Positions 33,356-42,995 of a stretch of DNA of 64,000 nucleotides are shown in pieces. Source of the stretch: Flagellimonas hymeniacidonis (GTDB lineage Bacteria > Bacteroidota > Bacteroidia > Flavobacteriales > Flavobacteriaceae); NCBI RefSeq assembly GCF_008040165.1, contig NZ_VRUR01000001.1:1693349-1757348 (forward strand), in the 5' to 3' direction. The translations under genes and the position numbers were made by a program. The first letter of the stretch is position 1, and each line of letters starts with the position of its first letter. The notes beneath the pieces were generated by a model. That model worked only from the letters and a program-made list of their open reading frames with translations, made no database searches and was not told the origin of the DNA.

Positions 33356-35554
33356 ATGAAAAAGAATTTCATCTTGGCGCTTTTGGTAATTCTTGTTGCT
33401 GTAGCCTCATGTAGTTTTACAAATAAATCTTTTGAAAATGACGATAAGGACAAGTTGTTATTAGACTTGATCACTTATGTTTTGGAAAGAGGTCATTATG
33501 AGCCTAAAGATTTAAATGACAGTTTTTCTTCAAACGTTTTTGATGATTTTGTAGACATTTTGGATCCTACGAAAAGATACTTTTTAGCAAGCGATATTAG
33601 AGAATTTGAAAAATACAGGTTCATGATTGATGATGAAATCAAGAATACTGACATCACTTTTTTCAATATTGTCTATCAGCGTTTAATGAAGCGTATGGAT
33701 GAGGCCCAAGAAATATATAAAGATGTACTTTCCCAACCTTTTGATTATACGTTGGAAGAAGAAATCAATATTGATTATAAAGATCAGGAGTTTGCTTCAA
33801 ATAAAAAGCAACTTAAGGAGCGTTGGAGAAAACAACTGAAATACAATACCCTTGGTGTTTTTGACAATAAGATTGACAATAAACTCATGGAAAATATCAA
33901 CGCAGCAGTTGGTGAAGGAGGGGACATTGCTTCCACTGGCACAAATTTAAATCTAAAAAACGCCAATGGAGTTTTAAAGGATGTCACCATTGAGGAGATT
34001 GAAATTGCTTCTAGGGAGAATACCAAAAACACCTTGGATGAATTCTTTGACTTTATTGAAGATTTAGAGCGTAAAGATTGGTTTGTGCAATACATAAATA
34101 CTATTGTTGATGAGTTTGATCCGCATACCTTCTACTTTGCTCCAGATGACAAAGAAAAGTTTGATATTGGTATGTCAGGTAAATTTGAAGGCATTGGAGC
34201 CAGACTTCAGAAAAAGCCCGAAGGCGCTAGGATTATAGAGATTATCTCTGGTGGCCCTGTTTGGAAAGAACAAAGTTTGGAAGTTGGTGATGAAATATTA
34301 AAAGTTGGACAAGCTGGAGAAGAACCTATTGATATTGTAGGGATGCGATTGGATGATGCCATTAAATTAATCAAAGGTCCCAAAGGAACCGTGGTTGATT
34401 TAACTGTTAGAAGAGTTGACGGCACGGTTGAGGAAGTTTCTATAAAAAGGGATGTGGTGTTATTGGAAGAATCCTATGCAAAATCTGCTACCGTAAAAAG
34501 AGAAGATCATACCTATGGGTTGATTAATTTACCTAAGTTTTATGTGGATTTTGAAGATTACACAGAACGGAATGCCGCTACAGATGTAGCCAAAGAAGTA
34601 AGTCGATTGAAGCAAGCAGGTGTTGAAGGTATTGTACTCGATTTAAGAGATAATGGTGGAGGATCATTGAAAACTGTCGTTGAAATGGCGGGTCTGTTCA
34701 TTAAAGATGGCCCTATCGTACAAGTTCGTTCCTCAGGTCAAAGAAAAGAAGTGCATGAAGATAAAGATGAACGTATCCAATGGGATGGCCCACTGGTTAT
34801 TTTGGTGAATGAACTTTCTGCTTCTGCTTCAGAAATTTTGGCAGCTGCCATGCAAGATTACAAACGTGCGGTTGTTATAGGAAGCAAGCAAACTTTTGGT
34901 AAAGGAACCGTTCAAAATGTAATTCCATTGGATAATATTGTTAGAAGTAACGAACATGGAGACTTAGGTGCCATTAAGCTTACAACCCAGAAATTCTATA
35001 GAATCAATGGAGGTTCCACACAGTTAGAAGGGGTGAAAAGTGACATTGTTGTTCCAGATAGATATAGCTATATCGATTTGGGAGAACGTGACCAGGAAAA
35101 TCCATTAGGATGGGATAAAATCACACCTGCAGAATACGAAATATGGGATGGTTACATTGATTTTGAGACCACAGTTGCCAATAGCAAAAAGCGGATGGAA
35201 GGCAATGAGCAAATCAAATTAATTGAGGAAAATGCCAAGTGGTTAAAAGAGCAACAAGATGAAATTATGGTGTCACTTAACTACGATGCCTACAAGCAAA
35301 GAGAGGAAAAAGCTAAAAAGAGATCAGAGCGGTTTAAAAGCCTGCGTGAGTATGATTCAAAACTCACTTTTGAATCTTTAAAATACGAAACTGAACTATT
35401 TACACAGGATTCCGTATTGCGCGAGAAGCGTAATAGATGGCATAAAAACCTTGCAAAAGATATTTATGTAGAGGAAGCTGTGAATGTACTTCGCGACTTG
35501 CAATTAAATAATATTAAGAGCAGTGAAAGAAAATTGGCAAGCGTAAAAGGATAG
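33356..35554 (+). CDS. Carboxy-terminal processing protease (S41A, Prc/Tsp type)
   Basis: A 732-residue periplasmic protease with a lipoprotein signal (VAVASC, Cys20). The order is an N-terminal Prc/Tsp helical region, a PDZ domain (about 245-330, GIGARLQKKPEGARIIEI), then the S41 domain. The catalytic dyad is Ser490 (in LSASASEIL) and Lys516 (FGKGTVQ). A C-terminal DUF3340-like helical region follows (LKEQQDEIMVSLNYDAYKQR). It degrades or trims periplasmic proteins from the C-terminus, comparable to E. coli Prc, which controls murein hydrolases. It is a single-gene unit with its own terminator. Confidence 0.93.
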   Translation: MKKNFILALLVILVAVASCSFTNKSFENDDKDKLLLDLITYVLERGHYEPKDLNDSFSSNVFDDFVDILDPTKRYFLASDIREFEKYRFMIDDEIKNTDITFFNIVYQRLMKRMDEAQEIYKDVLSQPFDYTLEEEINIDYKDQEFASNKKQLKERWRKQLKYNTLGVFDNKIDNKLMENINAAVGEGGDIASTGTNLNLKNANGVLKDVTIEEIEIASRENTKNTLDEFFDFIEDLERKDWFVQYINTIVDEFDPHTFYFAPDDKEKFDIGMSGKFEGIGARLQKKPEGARIIEIISGGPVWKEQSLEVGDEILKVGQAGEEPIDIVGMRLDDAIKLIKGPKGTVVDLTVRRVDGTVEEVSIKRDVVLLEESYAKSATVKREDHTYGLINLPKFYVDFEDYTERNAATDVAKEVSRLKQAGVEGIVLDLRDNGGGSLKTVVEMAGLFIKDGPIVQVRSSGQRKEVHEDKDERIQWDGPLVILVNELSASASEILAAAMQDYKRAVVIGSKQTFGKGTVQNVIPLDNIVRSNEHGDLGAIKLTTQKFYRINGGSTQLEGVKSDIVVPDRYSYIDLGERDQENPLGWDKITPAEYEIWDGYIDFETTVANSKKRMEGNEQIKLIEENAKWLKEQQDEIMVSLNYDAYKQREEKAKKRSERFKSLREYDSKLTFESLKYETELFTQDSVLREKRNRWHKNLAKDIYVEEAVNVLRDLQLNNIKSSERKLASVKG

Positions 35555-35576
35555 ACCTCTTTTTGAAAGAATTTTA

Positions 35577-35607
35577 AAACCGACTTCTTATAAGAGTCGG
35601 TTTTTTT
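35577..35607. terminator. Intrinsic terminator between convergent ctp and helicase genes
   Basis: Arms AAACCGACT and AGTCGGTTT flank a nine-base partly self-complementary centre (TCTTATAAG), followed by a T run. It stands 22 bases beyond either stop codon and can serve both genes. Confidence 0.9.
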
Positions 35608-35628
35608 ATGGAGTAGTTTTAATAGCGA

Positions 35629-36897
35629 TTACCTTTTTTTTCTTCGGAAACCGGGGTTTTGAGAACCTCTTTTTTTATTACGATTGGCAAAAAACGCTTG
35701 CTTCTGGCGTTGTTTTTCCTTCTGTAATTCCTTCTTTGCAGTCGCATTCATGGGTTTATCGGTCTGCGGAAAAGGATTGTCGCTTACAATTTCGATTTTT
35801 TGTTTAATGAGTTTTTCAATATCCCTTATAAACAGGTTTTCCTCCGGTTCACAAATTGAAATAGAAGTACCTTCTTCTCCCGCGCGTCCACAACGCCCAA
35901 TTCTATGCACATACGTTTCAGGCTCATTCGGTATATCATAATTGATTACATAGCGAAGCTTATCTATGTCAATACCACGCGCTGCAATATCTGTAGCCAC
36001 CAATACTCTTATATTGTCGGCTTTAAATTCTTTTAGTGCCCTTTGTCTTTGATTTTGGGACTTGTCACCATGTATGGCCGCACATTCAATTTTTTTCTTC
36101 TGGAGATTGCGCACAATGCGGTTTGCACCATGTTTTGTTCTTGAAAAAAGAAGCACTTGCTCAAGTTCTGGATTTTCTAGAATATGCAAAAGCAACTTGC
36201 CCTTGTCCTGTTTGTTAGTGGTATATAAAAACTGCTGGATTGTTTCCGCCGTGGAAGAAACCGGATTGACAGCAACCTTCTTTGGGTTGCTTAAAATTTG
36301 TTGGGACAGCCTCAAAATATTTTGGGGCATGGTTGCCGAAAAAAATAAGGACTGTCTTTGTTTGGGTAATTTGGCTAAAATCTTTTTAATGTCGTGTATA
36401 AAACCCATATCCAGCATACGGTCTGCCTCATCCAATACAAAGTATTTGACATCCCTTAAAGAGATATACCCTTGGTTCATCAGATCCAGTAAGCGCCCAG
36501 GAGTGGCAATTAAAACATCTACGCCTTGTCTCAATATATTTGTTTGTGCTCTTTGATTTACACCCCCAAAAATGACCGTATTTGTGATTGTAGTGTATTT
36601 ACCATAAGCCGTAAAACTTTCCCCAATTTGTATGGCAAGTTCACGAGTAGGGGTAATTACCAGTGTAGAAATCCTCCGCCTGCCATTTTGATTTTGCTTG
36701 TCATTTGCCAAATGTTGGAGAATGGGAATGGCAAAAGCCGCCGTTTTTCCTGTTCCAGTCTGTGCACTGCCCAGAACATCTTCTCTATTTAAAATTAGTG
36801 GAATTGATTTTGCTTGAATAGATGTGGGCTCTGTATAGTTTTCATCCCTCAAAGCTTTAAGTATGGAAGGAATCAATTTTAAATCTTCGAATGTCAT
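35629..36897 (-). CDS. DEAD-box RNA helicase, RhlE-like
   Basis: A 422-residue ATP-dependent RNA helicase. From the chosen ATG (MTFEDLKL, the conserved start of the family) the motifs run: Q motif TSIQAKSIP, Walker A AQTGTGKT (45-52), PTRELA, TPGRLLD, DEAD, SAT, then ATDIAARGIDI and HRIGRCGRAG. A basic tail rich in Lys/Arg/Gln (KKELQKEKQRQKQAFFAN) gives RNA affinity. A longer frame starting 36 bases upstream is possible. A perfect -7 element (TACCTTTG) lies about 75 bases upstream, so the leader is rather long, as is common for cold-responsive helicases. Confidence 0.94.
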   Translation of the reverse strand: MTFEDLKLIPSILKALRDENYTEPTSIQAKSIPLILNREDVLGSAQTGTGKTAAFAIPILQHLANDKQNQNGRRRISTLVITPTRELAIQIGESFTAYGKYTTITNTVIFGGVNQRAQTNILRQGVDVLIATPGRLLDLMNQGYISLRDVKYFVLDEADRMLDMGFIHDIKKILAKLPKQRQSLFFSATMPQNILRLSQQILSNPKKVAVNPVSSTAETIQQFLYTTNKQDKGKLLLHILENPELEQVLLFSRTKHGANRIVRNLQKKKIECAAIHGDKSQNQRQRALKEFKADNIRVLVATDIAARGIDIDKLRYVINYDIPNEPETYVHRIGRCGRAGEEGTSISICEPEENLFIRDIEKLIKQKIEIVSDNPFPQTDKPMNATAKKELQKEKQRQKQAFFANRNKKRGSQNPGFRRKKR

Positions 36898-36970
36898 TTT
36901 ATTTTTCAAGGGGTTACAGCGGTTGATGTGCAATTGGAATTGAAAGACCTTGCTGTTTTTTGATATGGGG

Positions 36971-36978
36971 CAAAGGTA
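36971..36978 (-). promoter_or_regulatory. -7 promoter element of the helicase gene
   Basis: The minus strand reads TACCTTTG, an exact match to TAnnTTTG. The predicted transcript starts near 36965, giving a leader of about 68 bases before the ATG. The -33 position shows no clear TTTG. Confidence 0.48.
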
Positions 36979-37045
36979 ACTGAATAGAAAGGTTTCCTAT
37001 TAATAAATTTGCCGGTAATTAATTACCAGTGTTGTAAGCAACAGT

Positions 37046-37498
37046 TTATATTTTAAAAAACAGTACAACTGTAAAAACCACATATTTAATAATTTGAATA
37101 GTTCCAATGATAAATTGAGTATTGGAACCTGCTCTTGCCTCATAATATGTAGAAAATTCCTGTGGGTAGTTTTCTAAGATAAAATCTGTTCCCCAAAATG
37201 GATAGAAAAATTGTAAGATAAGAATACCAAAGAAGACACAAATTAAAATTAAAAGTAGATTCTTAAATTTAATTTCCAATAGTTTCTTTGTGTTATTAAA
37301 AATCGATATCAGTATGCTACTAAAAATAATCAGCCCAACTAACTCAGGTAGCCATTGAAACCCAAAAGATTCATTAAATAGCGCAATTTGCAAGTGACGT
37401 AACACATACTCAACAAAACTTGAAAACTCTATAACTGATAAGAATAAAAAAGCCCCAATTCCTATAATTTTTATAAAATCTGATTTATTTAACCTCAA
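37046..37498 (-). CDS. Four-helix membrane protein of unknown function
   Basis: A 150-residue protein with about four transmembrane segments (IKIIGIGAFLFLSVIEF, LVGLIIFSSILISIF, LLLILICVFFGILILQFFY and IIGTIQIIKYVVFTVVLFF). The start must be TTG 37498, since the frame has no ATG and no internal methionine. Acidic and aromatic residues (NYPQEFSTYYEARA) form the longest loop. Codon use is very A/T rich, which may indicate a recently acquired or fast-evolving gene. It is divergent from the nuclease gene. I do not recognise a family. Confidence 0.5.
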   Translation of the reverse strand: MRLNKSDFIKIIGIGAFLFLSVIEFSSFVEYVLRHLQIALFNESFGFQWLPELVGLIIFSSILISIFNNTKKLLEIKFKNLLLILICVFFGILILQFFYPFWGTDFILENYPQEFSTYYEARAGSNTQFIIGTIQIIKYVVFTVVLFFKI

Positions 37499-37518
37499 AT
37501 GCTTTTTGATTTAAGTTG

Positions 37519-37568
37519 TTGTCAATAAATGTAAATGGTTAATAACCAATATAGGAATATATTGACAA
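37519..37568. promoter_or_regulatory. Nested inverted repeats in divergent gap
   Basis: Outer arms TTGTCAATA (37519-37527) and TATTGACAA (37560-37568) enclose an inner palindrome TGGTTAATAACCA (37536-37548). The centres nearly coincide. It lies between two divergently transcribed genes and upstream of the nuclease promoter candidate, which suits an operator pair. No T run follows. Confidence 0.38.
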
Positions 37569-37594
37569 GGACCATATATTTCATATGATTTTCC

Positions 37595-37602
37595 TAAACT
37601 TG
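37595..37602 (+). promoter_or_regulatory. Candidate -7 element of the nuclease gene
   Basis: TAAACTTG, one base from TAnnTTTG, ends 20 bases before ATG 37623. The identical octamer precedes the S9 peptidase gene. Confidence 0.3.
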
Positions 37603-37622
37603 AAAAAGAAAGCGATAGCTAA

Positions 37623-38423
37623 ATGAAAAACAAAACCATCTATACCCTGCTCTTTATTGTTTGTGTTGTAGGTTTCTGGGTATTTGAGAATTTTTATACG
37701 CCTGATACGTATTCAAATCCTAATAGTAAAGCAGACGCTGTATTAGTGGATACTGGATTTTTGCCAAGTTCAACCACAGGAGCCATTGTGCAACATGAAC
37801 ATTTTATGCTTTCCTATAGTGAACCGCACGAGCAAGCAGAATGGGTCGCCTATGAATTGAAGAAAAGTCATTTAACTCAAGATGATAGAAGAAGGCCCTA
37901 TTTTATTGAAGACCCAAAAGTAAAGACCAAATCTGCGGATTGGAGAAACTATAAAGGTTCTGGTTATGATAGAGGGCATCTTTGTCCAGCGGGAGATCGC
38001 CGTTTTTCTGAATATGCGTACAATGAAACTTTTTATACGAGCAATATAAGCCCTCAAGACCGGGAATTTAATGCTGGAGTATGGAACCGATTGGAACAAC
38101 AAGTTCGCTATTGGTGTAAAAAATACGGTGATTTAGTTGTTATAACAGGAGGGGTTTTAGAAAATGGACTGAATGAAATTGGGGAGGAAGATGTGGACGT
38201 TCCAAAGGCCTTTTACAAAGTAGTCTTTCGAAAAGATGGAAATACCGTGGATGTCCTTGCCTTTTTAATTCCAAATAAAGAAAGTAATGCGCCTTTAGAG
38301 CATTTTTTGGTGCCCATCGATAAGGTAGAAGAAAAGACTTCCATCGATTTTTTCGAGAAACAACCTAAAGCCTGGCAAGAAAAAGTGGAGCAAAAAGTAA
38401 ATGCTTCCGCCTGGCAATTTTAA
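37623..38423 (+). CDS. DNA/RNA non-specific endonuclease (NUC1 family)
   Basis: A 266-residue nuclease with an N-terminal signal or anchor (IYTLLFIVCVVGFWVFENFY). The Endonuclease_NS core shows YDRGHLCPAGDRR with catalytic H119 in the DRGH motif. NETFYTSNISPQDREFNAGVWNRLE supplies the metal-binding Asn. VVITGGVL and the DVPKAFYKVV strand follow. It cuts single- and double-stranded DNA and RNA outside the cytoplasm. It probably serves nutrient or phosphate scavenging, or turnover of extracellular DNA. Its stop overlaps that of rodA by four bases. Confidence 0.92.
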   Translation: MKNKTIYTLLFIVCVVGFWVFENFYTPDTYSNPNSKADAVLVDTGFLPSSTTGAIVQHEHFMLSYSEPHEQAEWVAYELKKSHLTQDDRRRPYFIEDPKVKTKSADWRNYKGSGYDRGHLCPAGDRRFSEYAYNETFYTSNISPQDREFNAGVWNRLEQQVRYWCKKYGDLVVITGGVLENGLNEIGEEDVDVPKAFYKVVFRKDGNTVDVLAFLIPNKESNAPLEHFLVPIDKVEEKTSIDFFEKQPKAWQEKVEQKVNASAWQF

Positions 38424-39703
38424 ATTCCGTCCTTCAGTCTGTTAGAATCCAGCTTTAAGAAGATAAAAAGAAGCATTGTAAAGAAAATTAATCCAGAACC
38501 CCCATAGCTAAAAAACGGCAGGGGAACTCCAATGGTAGGGAGTAGTCCAATCACCATTCCAATATTGATGAAATAATGAATAAGCAAAATGGAAATAACG
38601 CCATACCCAAACATTCTGCTAAAATCACTTTTTTGCCTTTCTGCAATATAAATTAACCTCAGAAAAAAAAAGGAAAAAAGTAGAATGACTGTTACCGTTC
38701 CCATAAATCCCCATTCTTCACCTACAGAACTAAAAATGTAATCTGTATGCTGTTCAGGAACAAAATCTCCCTTTGTTCTAGTACCTTCCAAAAAACCTTT
38801 GCCAAAAAATCCACCAGATTCAATTGCTTTTTCAGATTGATAGGTATTATAGCCAATGGTTTTTCTAATTTCTTCCAGTTTTTGCTCATCTTTCTCCAAA
38901 CTGAGCCATAAGGCAAAACGATCTCTATGTCGTTGCTCAAAAACGTTTTCATAAACAAAACCAACGGATAGCGAGAACAAGATTGAAATTGTAAAAGTTA
39001 TGATCAACGGAAGTATTGGGATTTTGGTAGATTTTCTTTTAAAGATGAAAATTAACAAGGTTAGAATCCCGAGGCCTATTGCCACCCATACAGTGCCAAA
39101 CATAAGGGTGGTGGCGAATAACGCTACCGTTATCAACAATATTCCAAGATAATACAATGGAAACCCCTCTCTGAACAGTACGAAAAAAAGTGAAAAATAG
39201 ATAAGAGAACTCCCAGGGTCAGGCTGTGGTAATATTAAAAGTGCCGGTAATAAAATAATGATTAAGGCATATAACTGATGTTTCCGATTTTTTATATCGG
39301 TTTGAATATCACTGAGGTATTTGGCCAATGCAAGTGCCGTGGTGACCTTTGCCAGTTCTGAAGGCTGAAGATTAAAAAAGCCCAAATCATACCATGATGT
39401 TGCACCTGCTATTGTTTTTCCAAAAACAAAGAGCCCAAGTAGCAAAAGAATAGATACAATGTAGAAAATGGAAGCAAAGCGTTCGAAAAAGTTGGTCTCT
39501 ATAAATAAGACAAAAATGATTCCGGCAAAGGCCAATCCTATAAAAAAAAGTTGCTTTCCGTAAAGTGTTGAGAAATCAAAAATGGAGGTATTGGGGTCAC
39601 TTAAGGTTGTGGAATAAATGTTAATCCATCCGATTAAGACTAAAAATGCGTAAAGAAAAATACTAAGCCAATCTATCCTTCCAAAAAGACCTCTACCAGA
39701 CAT
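38420..39703 (-). CDS. rodA: Rod-shape peptidoglycan glycosyltransferase RodA
   Basis: A 427-residue SEDS-family protein with about ten helices. Family motifs are FNLQPSELAKVTTALALAKY near 135, QPDPGSSLIYF near 185, and the C-terminal IGVPLPFFSYGGSGLIFFTM. It polymerises lipid II glycan strands with PBP2 during cell elongation. A larger than usual periplasmic loop (about 250-310, FVPEQHTDYIFSSVGEE) is normal for SEDS proteins. Its start overlaps the mrdA gene by 11 bases. It is the last gene of the mre operon. Confidence 0.95.
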   Translation of the reverse strand: MSGRGLFGRIDWLSIFLYAFLVLIGWINIYSTTLSDPNTSIFDFSTLYGKQLFFIGLAFAGIIFVLFIETNFFERFASIFYIVSILLLLGLFVFGKTIAGATSWYDLGFFNLQPSELAKVTTALALAKYLSDIQTDIKNRKHQLYALIIILLPALLILPQPDPGSSLIYFSLFFVLFREGFPLYYLGILLITVALFATTLMFGTVWVAIGLGILTLLIFIFKRKSTKIPILPLIITFTISILFSLSVGFVYENVFEQRHRDRFALWLSLEKDEQKLEEIRKTIGYNTYQSEKAIESGGFFGKGFLEGTRTKGDFVPEQHTDYIFSSVGEEWGFMGTVTVILLFSFFFLRLIYIAERQKSDFSRMFGYGVISILLIHYFINIGMVIGLLPTIGVPLPFFSYGGSGLIFFTMLLFIFLKLDSNRLKDGI

Positions 39704-41561
39704 ATTCGTTTATCTTGAAAGGTTCACCACTATACGGTTTTACATATTCGTGTTCCAATGTTTTTTCAAGCATGCGTTTTTCCAAATCTTTTCGGGTGAT
39801 TTCGCCTTTTACATATTTTTCTATTAAAAGCGAGGCAATATGTCCTGCATAGCGAGATCCATAATAGCCATTTTCAATATAAACCGCTAGCGCAATTTTT
39901 GGGTTTTCCACAGGAGCAAATGCTACAAACACTGAGTGGTCTGTAAGTTGCATGCGCTCTCCATTCACTCGCACAAAATTTTCAACTGTTCCTGTTTTTC
40001 CTGCTATTTCTATTCCAGGAACTTGAACCCACCGTGCAGTTCCGTATTTATACACGTTGGACATGCCCTTAATTACAGGCTCAAAGTGTTCTTTGGCTAT
40101 TGTGGTCTGGCGTGGTTCGGTGTACTTAGGATCTAAGGACCCAGTGTTTCCAATGTTTTTAATGATATGGGGGGTGTAAAAATACCCGCGATTGGCAATA
40201 GCAGCGGTCATATTGGCAAGCTGTAAAGGTGTTGCTGCCACCTCGCCTTGTCCAATGGCATTTGAAATAATTGTAGAGGAACCCCATCTGCCATCACCAT
40301 ACCATTTATCGTAAAAAGCCTTTCCTGGAATTCTTCCGGGTCTTCCTGTTGGGATATCTGTACCTAAATAACCACCTAAGCCAAAACTTTTCATGTGCTT
40401 CTCCCAAACTTCCATACCCTCATCCGTGGTGGGGTATTTTTCATATATTTTTCTGAATGTTCCTGCGAAGTATGCGTTACAGGATTGATATATTCCCGAG
40501 TTCATATCTCGGACACCACCTCCACAGTGACATCCCTTCTTTTGATTCCCGACATAAAAGCCATTATAGCATCTGAATTTAGTGCCCGGATCTAATACTC
40601 CTTCTTGAAGTGCAACAAGAGCATTCAAAGTTTTAAAAGGTGATCCTGGAGAGGGTTCTGCCAAAATAGAGCGATCCCAAGTAGGTTTGGAAATCGTATC
40701 GTAATGAAGCTTACTGTAGTTTTTAGAACGTTGTCTGCCCACCAAGAGCGCAGGATTATAGGTTGGTCCGGAAATCATGGCCAAAATTTCGCCCGATTTG
40801 GGTTCAATGGCTACTATACCCCCTCTTTTACCATGCATCAATCGTTCCCCATACTCCTGTAACTTTTTGTCTATGGTGATATGGAGTTCCTTTCCTTGTT
40901 CGGGTAGTGTATCCAATTTTCCGTCTTTGTAGGGGCCTATATCTCGATTAAAACGGTCTTTTTGAATGAACATTACACCCTTACGACCTCTTAGGATCTC
41001 TTCGTACTGTTTTTCAATGCCGGTACGTCCTTTTAGTTCTCCAGCAACATAGTAGGGATTGTTTTGTAGATCTGTTTCATTGACCTCACTAATGTAACCC
41101 AATACATTTGCCGCACTGTTGGTTGTGTAATAGCGAAGGGATCTTTTCTGAATATAAAACCCAGTAAAGTGCCTCATTTTTTCTTGAAGTCTGGCATAGT
41201 CTTCTTTAGAAAGTTGCGGTACAAGAACGGAAGGTAACCTTGGGGAATAAACCCTGGCGGTCTTCATTTTTTTGATAAAGGATGCCTTATCTATTCCTAA
41301 CAGACTGCAAAATTCCAGTGTGTCCAGAGGTTTTACTTCCCTGGGAATTACCATTACATCATATGCAGGTTGATTCCCAACCATAAGCTCCCCATATCTA
41401 TCATAGATGTAGCCTCTTTCGGGATAATCATAAATAGCCTTAATTGCTGGATCTTCTAAGGTTTGATCGGGAGAGAAACGAAAAAGTTGTAAATAGGAAA
41501 GCCTGCCGATAAAGGTGAATCCTATCAGGACAATTATGGAAGATAACAGTAGTTTTTTCAT
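39693..41561 (-). CDS. mrdA: Penicillin-binding protein 2
   Basis: A 622-residue class B PBP, the transpeptidase partner of RodA. The start is set at ATG 41561 (MKKLLLSSIIVLIG), with a single N-terminal anchor. The pedestal domain has RGYIYDRYGELMVGN. The transpeptidase has S307-P-F-K310 as the SxxK motif, a SxN-type loop (SCNAYFAG) and KTGT (EIAGKTGTVEN). The region CYNGFYVGNQKKGCHCGGG has three clustered Cys, an unusual loop for PBP2. Downstream the gene overlaps rodA; 56 bases separate it from mreD. Confidence 0.95.
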   Translation of the reverse strand: MKKLLLSSIIVLIGFTFIGRLSYLQLFRFSPDQTLEDPAIKAIYDYPERGYIYDRYGELMVGNQPAYDVMVIPREVKPLDTLEFCSLLGIDKASFIKKMKTARVYSPRLPSVLVPQLSKEDYARLQEKMRHFTGFYIQKRSLRYYTTNSAANVLGYISEVNETDLQNNPYYVAGELKGRTGIEKQYEEILRGRKGVMFIQKDRFNRDIGPYKDGKLDTLPEQGKELHITIDKKLQEYGERLMHGKRGGIVAIEPKSGEILAMISGPTYNPALLVGRQRSKNYSKLHYDTISKPTWDRSILAEPSPGSPFKTLNALVALQEGVLDPGTKFRCYNGFYVGNQKKGCHCGGGVRDMNSGIYQSCNAYFAGTFRKIYEKYPTTDEGMEVWEKHMKSFGLGGYLGTDIPTGRPGRIPGKAFYDKWYGDGRWGSSTIISNAIGQGEVAATPLQLANMTAAIANRGYFYTPHIIKNIGNTGSLDPKYTEPRQTTIAKEHFEPVIKGMSNVYKYGTARWVQVPGIEIAGKTGTVENFVRVNGERMQLTDHSVFVAFAPVENPKIALAVYIENGYYGSRYAGHIASLLIEKYVKGEITRKDLEKRMLEKTLEHEYVKPYSGEPFKINEYVW

Positions 41562-41617
41562 AAACAACCAATTGGACTTATCCTAGTACTATGTATTTGA
41601 ACGAAATAGTTCCATTT

Positions 41618-42124
41618 TTATTCGCTTTGCGGACTAAAAAGTGAACTAAAGAGTGTACATACAATCAAAGTTACAATTCCAGTGGCAAAAACCTTTTTCA
41701 AAATTAAAGGGAAGTGCGATATACTTAAAACTTCCAATGAAAAGAAAACCACTTGGTGTATTAAGATTAAAAGCCCCAAAAAGGTAACCCGTTGCACTTT
41801 GGTGGTATTTTTAAAACTGAAATTTTGAAACTCATAGTTTACTCCAAAACAAAACCTCATGATTATGGGTCTTACGTAGGCAACGGTCAATGATGCAATG
41901 GAATGCAGTGCCAAGGTATCTGAGAAAACATCAATAATGAAACCAAGCAGAAAAGCTGTCACCATAAATAAGGCTCTATTTCCTTTGATAGGATACCAGT
42001 AGAAAAAAATCACGTATACCAGAGGATTAATAAAACCAAGAAAGTTTAGGGTGTTAAAAATTAGAACTTGGGTAAGAACAAGCAGTATGAACCGAAATCC
42101 GTTTAAGATTATAGCGCTATTCAT
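41618..42124 (-). CDS. mreD: Rod shape-determining protein MreD
   Basis: A 168-residue inner-membrane protein with about five helices (ILLVLTQVLIFNTLNFL, PLVYVIFFYWYPI, LFMVTAFLLGFIIDVFSDT and others). FIIDVFSDTLALHSIASLTVA is the conserved MreD centre. It overlaps mreC by eight bases and is followed by mrdA. MreD links MreC to the elongasome. Weak primary conservation is normal for this family, and the assignment rests on both topology and operon position. Confidence 0.9.
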   Translation of the reverse strand: MNSAIILNGFRFILLVLTQVLIFNTLNFLGFINPLVYVIFFYWYPIKGNRALFMVTAFLLGFIIDVFSDTLALHSIASLTVAYVRPIIMRFCFGVNYEFQNFSFKNTTKVQRVTFLGLLILIHQVVFFSLEVLSISHFPLILKKVFATGIVTLIVCTLFSSLFSPQSE

Positions 42125-42932
42125 TGATGGTCTCCTCTTCTAAGGTTCTAATTTCCTGTTTGCTTTTGTTCTTTATTAAATAAACAGTTTTAATGTTGGC
42201 CATGTCATTGAACAATTCAACATCAATATTGTAAAAACTTCGTGAAGTATTTAAATCATATTTTTTAATAACCCCAATGGGGATGTCTTCTGGGAAAATA
42301 CTGGACATGGCTCCTGTAACTATGGTATCTCCCACCACTAAGGGGACCAATCTTGGTATGTCGATGAGCTGCACCACATTATAATCCTGCACATCCCAAA
42401 TAAGTGAACCAAAGTAATTGGTGTTTTTAATTTTGGCATTAATGTTGGATTTTGTGTTTAAAACACTCTGTACGGTAGCAAAATTAGAGGATACGTTTTC
42501 AACAATACCTAAGATACCACTAGTGGTAATAACACCCATATCCTGTTCGACACCTTGTTTTTCTCCCTTATCGATAGTGAGATAATTCCTTGGTGAGGAA
42601 AAACTGTTTTTTATAAGGCTGGCGCTGAATACTTCATAGTTAATTGCAGAAGTGTCAATGCCCTGAAGGACTACTTTCTCTGAATTAAAAAGCAATCTTC
42701 GCAGTTGCTCATTCTCTTTGACCAACTTATCATTTTCTTCTCTAAGACCAAAATAGGATGAAATATTGGCAGAAATACCATAAACATTTCCAGTAACCCA
42801 TTTAGAAGAGTTAAAAAATTTGGATTGATGATACGAATGGGATCGTACTGTAAGCGTCAAGGAAATGACCATGAGAAATCCATAAAGGAATGCATTTCTA
42901 TAACTTAAAATAAAATTGATGATGCGCTGCAT
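42117..42932 (-). CDS. mreC: Rod shape-determining protein MreC
   Basis: A 271-residue bitopic protein: an N-terminal anchor (AFLYGFLMVISLTLTV), a coiled-coil (LREENDKLVKENEQLRRLL, 67-85), then two beta-barrel domains with NYLTIDKGEKQGVEQDMGV, ILGIVENVSSNFATVQSVL and VVGDTIVTGAMSSIFPEDIP. It activates PBP2-RodA on the periplasmic side. The mreB stop is 63 bases upstream; that gap holds a small hairpin (CGGTA-TGGT-TACCG at 42980-42993) without a T run. Confidence 0.94.
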   Translation of the reverse strand: MQRIINFILSYRNAFLYGFLMVISLTLTVRSHSYHQSKFFNSSKWVTGNVYGISANISSYFGLREENDKLVKENEQLRRLLFNSEKVVLQGIDTSAINYEVFSASLIKNSFSSPRNYLTIDKGEKQGVEQDMGVITTSGILGIVENVSSNFATVQSVLNTKSNINAKIKNTNYFGSLIWDVQDYNVVQLIDIPRLVPLVVGDTIVTGAMSSIFPEDIPIGVIKKYDLNTSRSFYNIDVELFNDMANIKTVYLIKNKSKQEIRTLEEETINE

Positions 42933-42995
42933 GCAATCGTATCATTAGGAAAGTCAACAACTTTCAAATGGCCAATAAACGGTATGGTTACCGAA

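Noticed and set aside
42980..42993. Small hairpin CGGTA-TGGT-TACCG between mreB and mreC
   Set aside because: The stem is only five pairs and has no U run on the mre strand; it is too weak to call a terminator.
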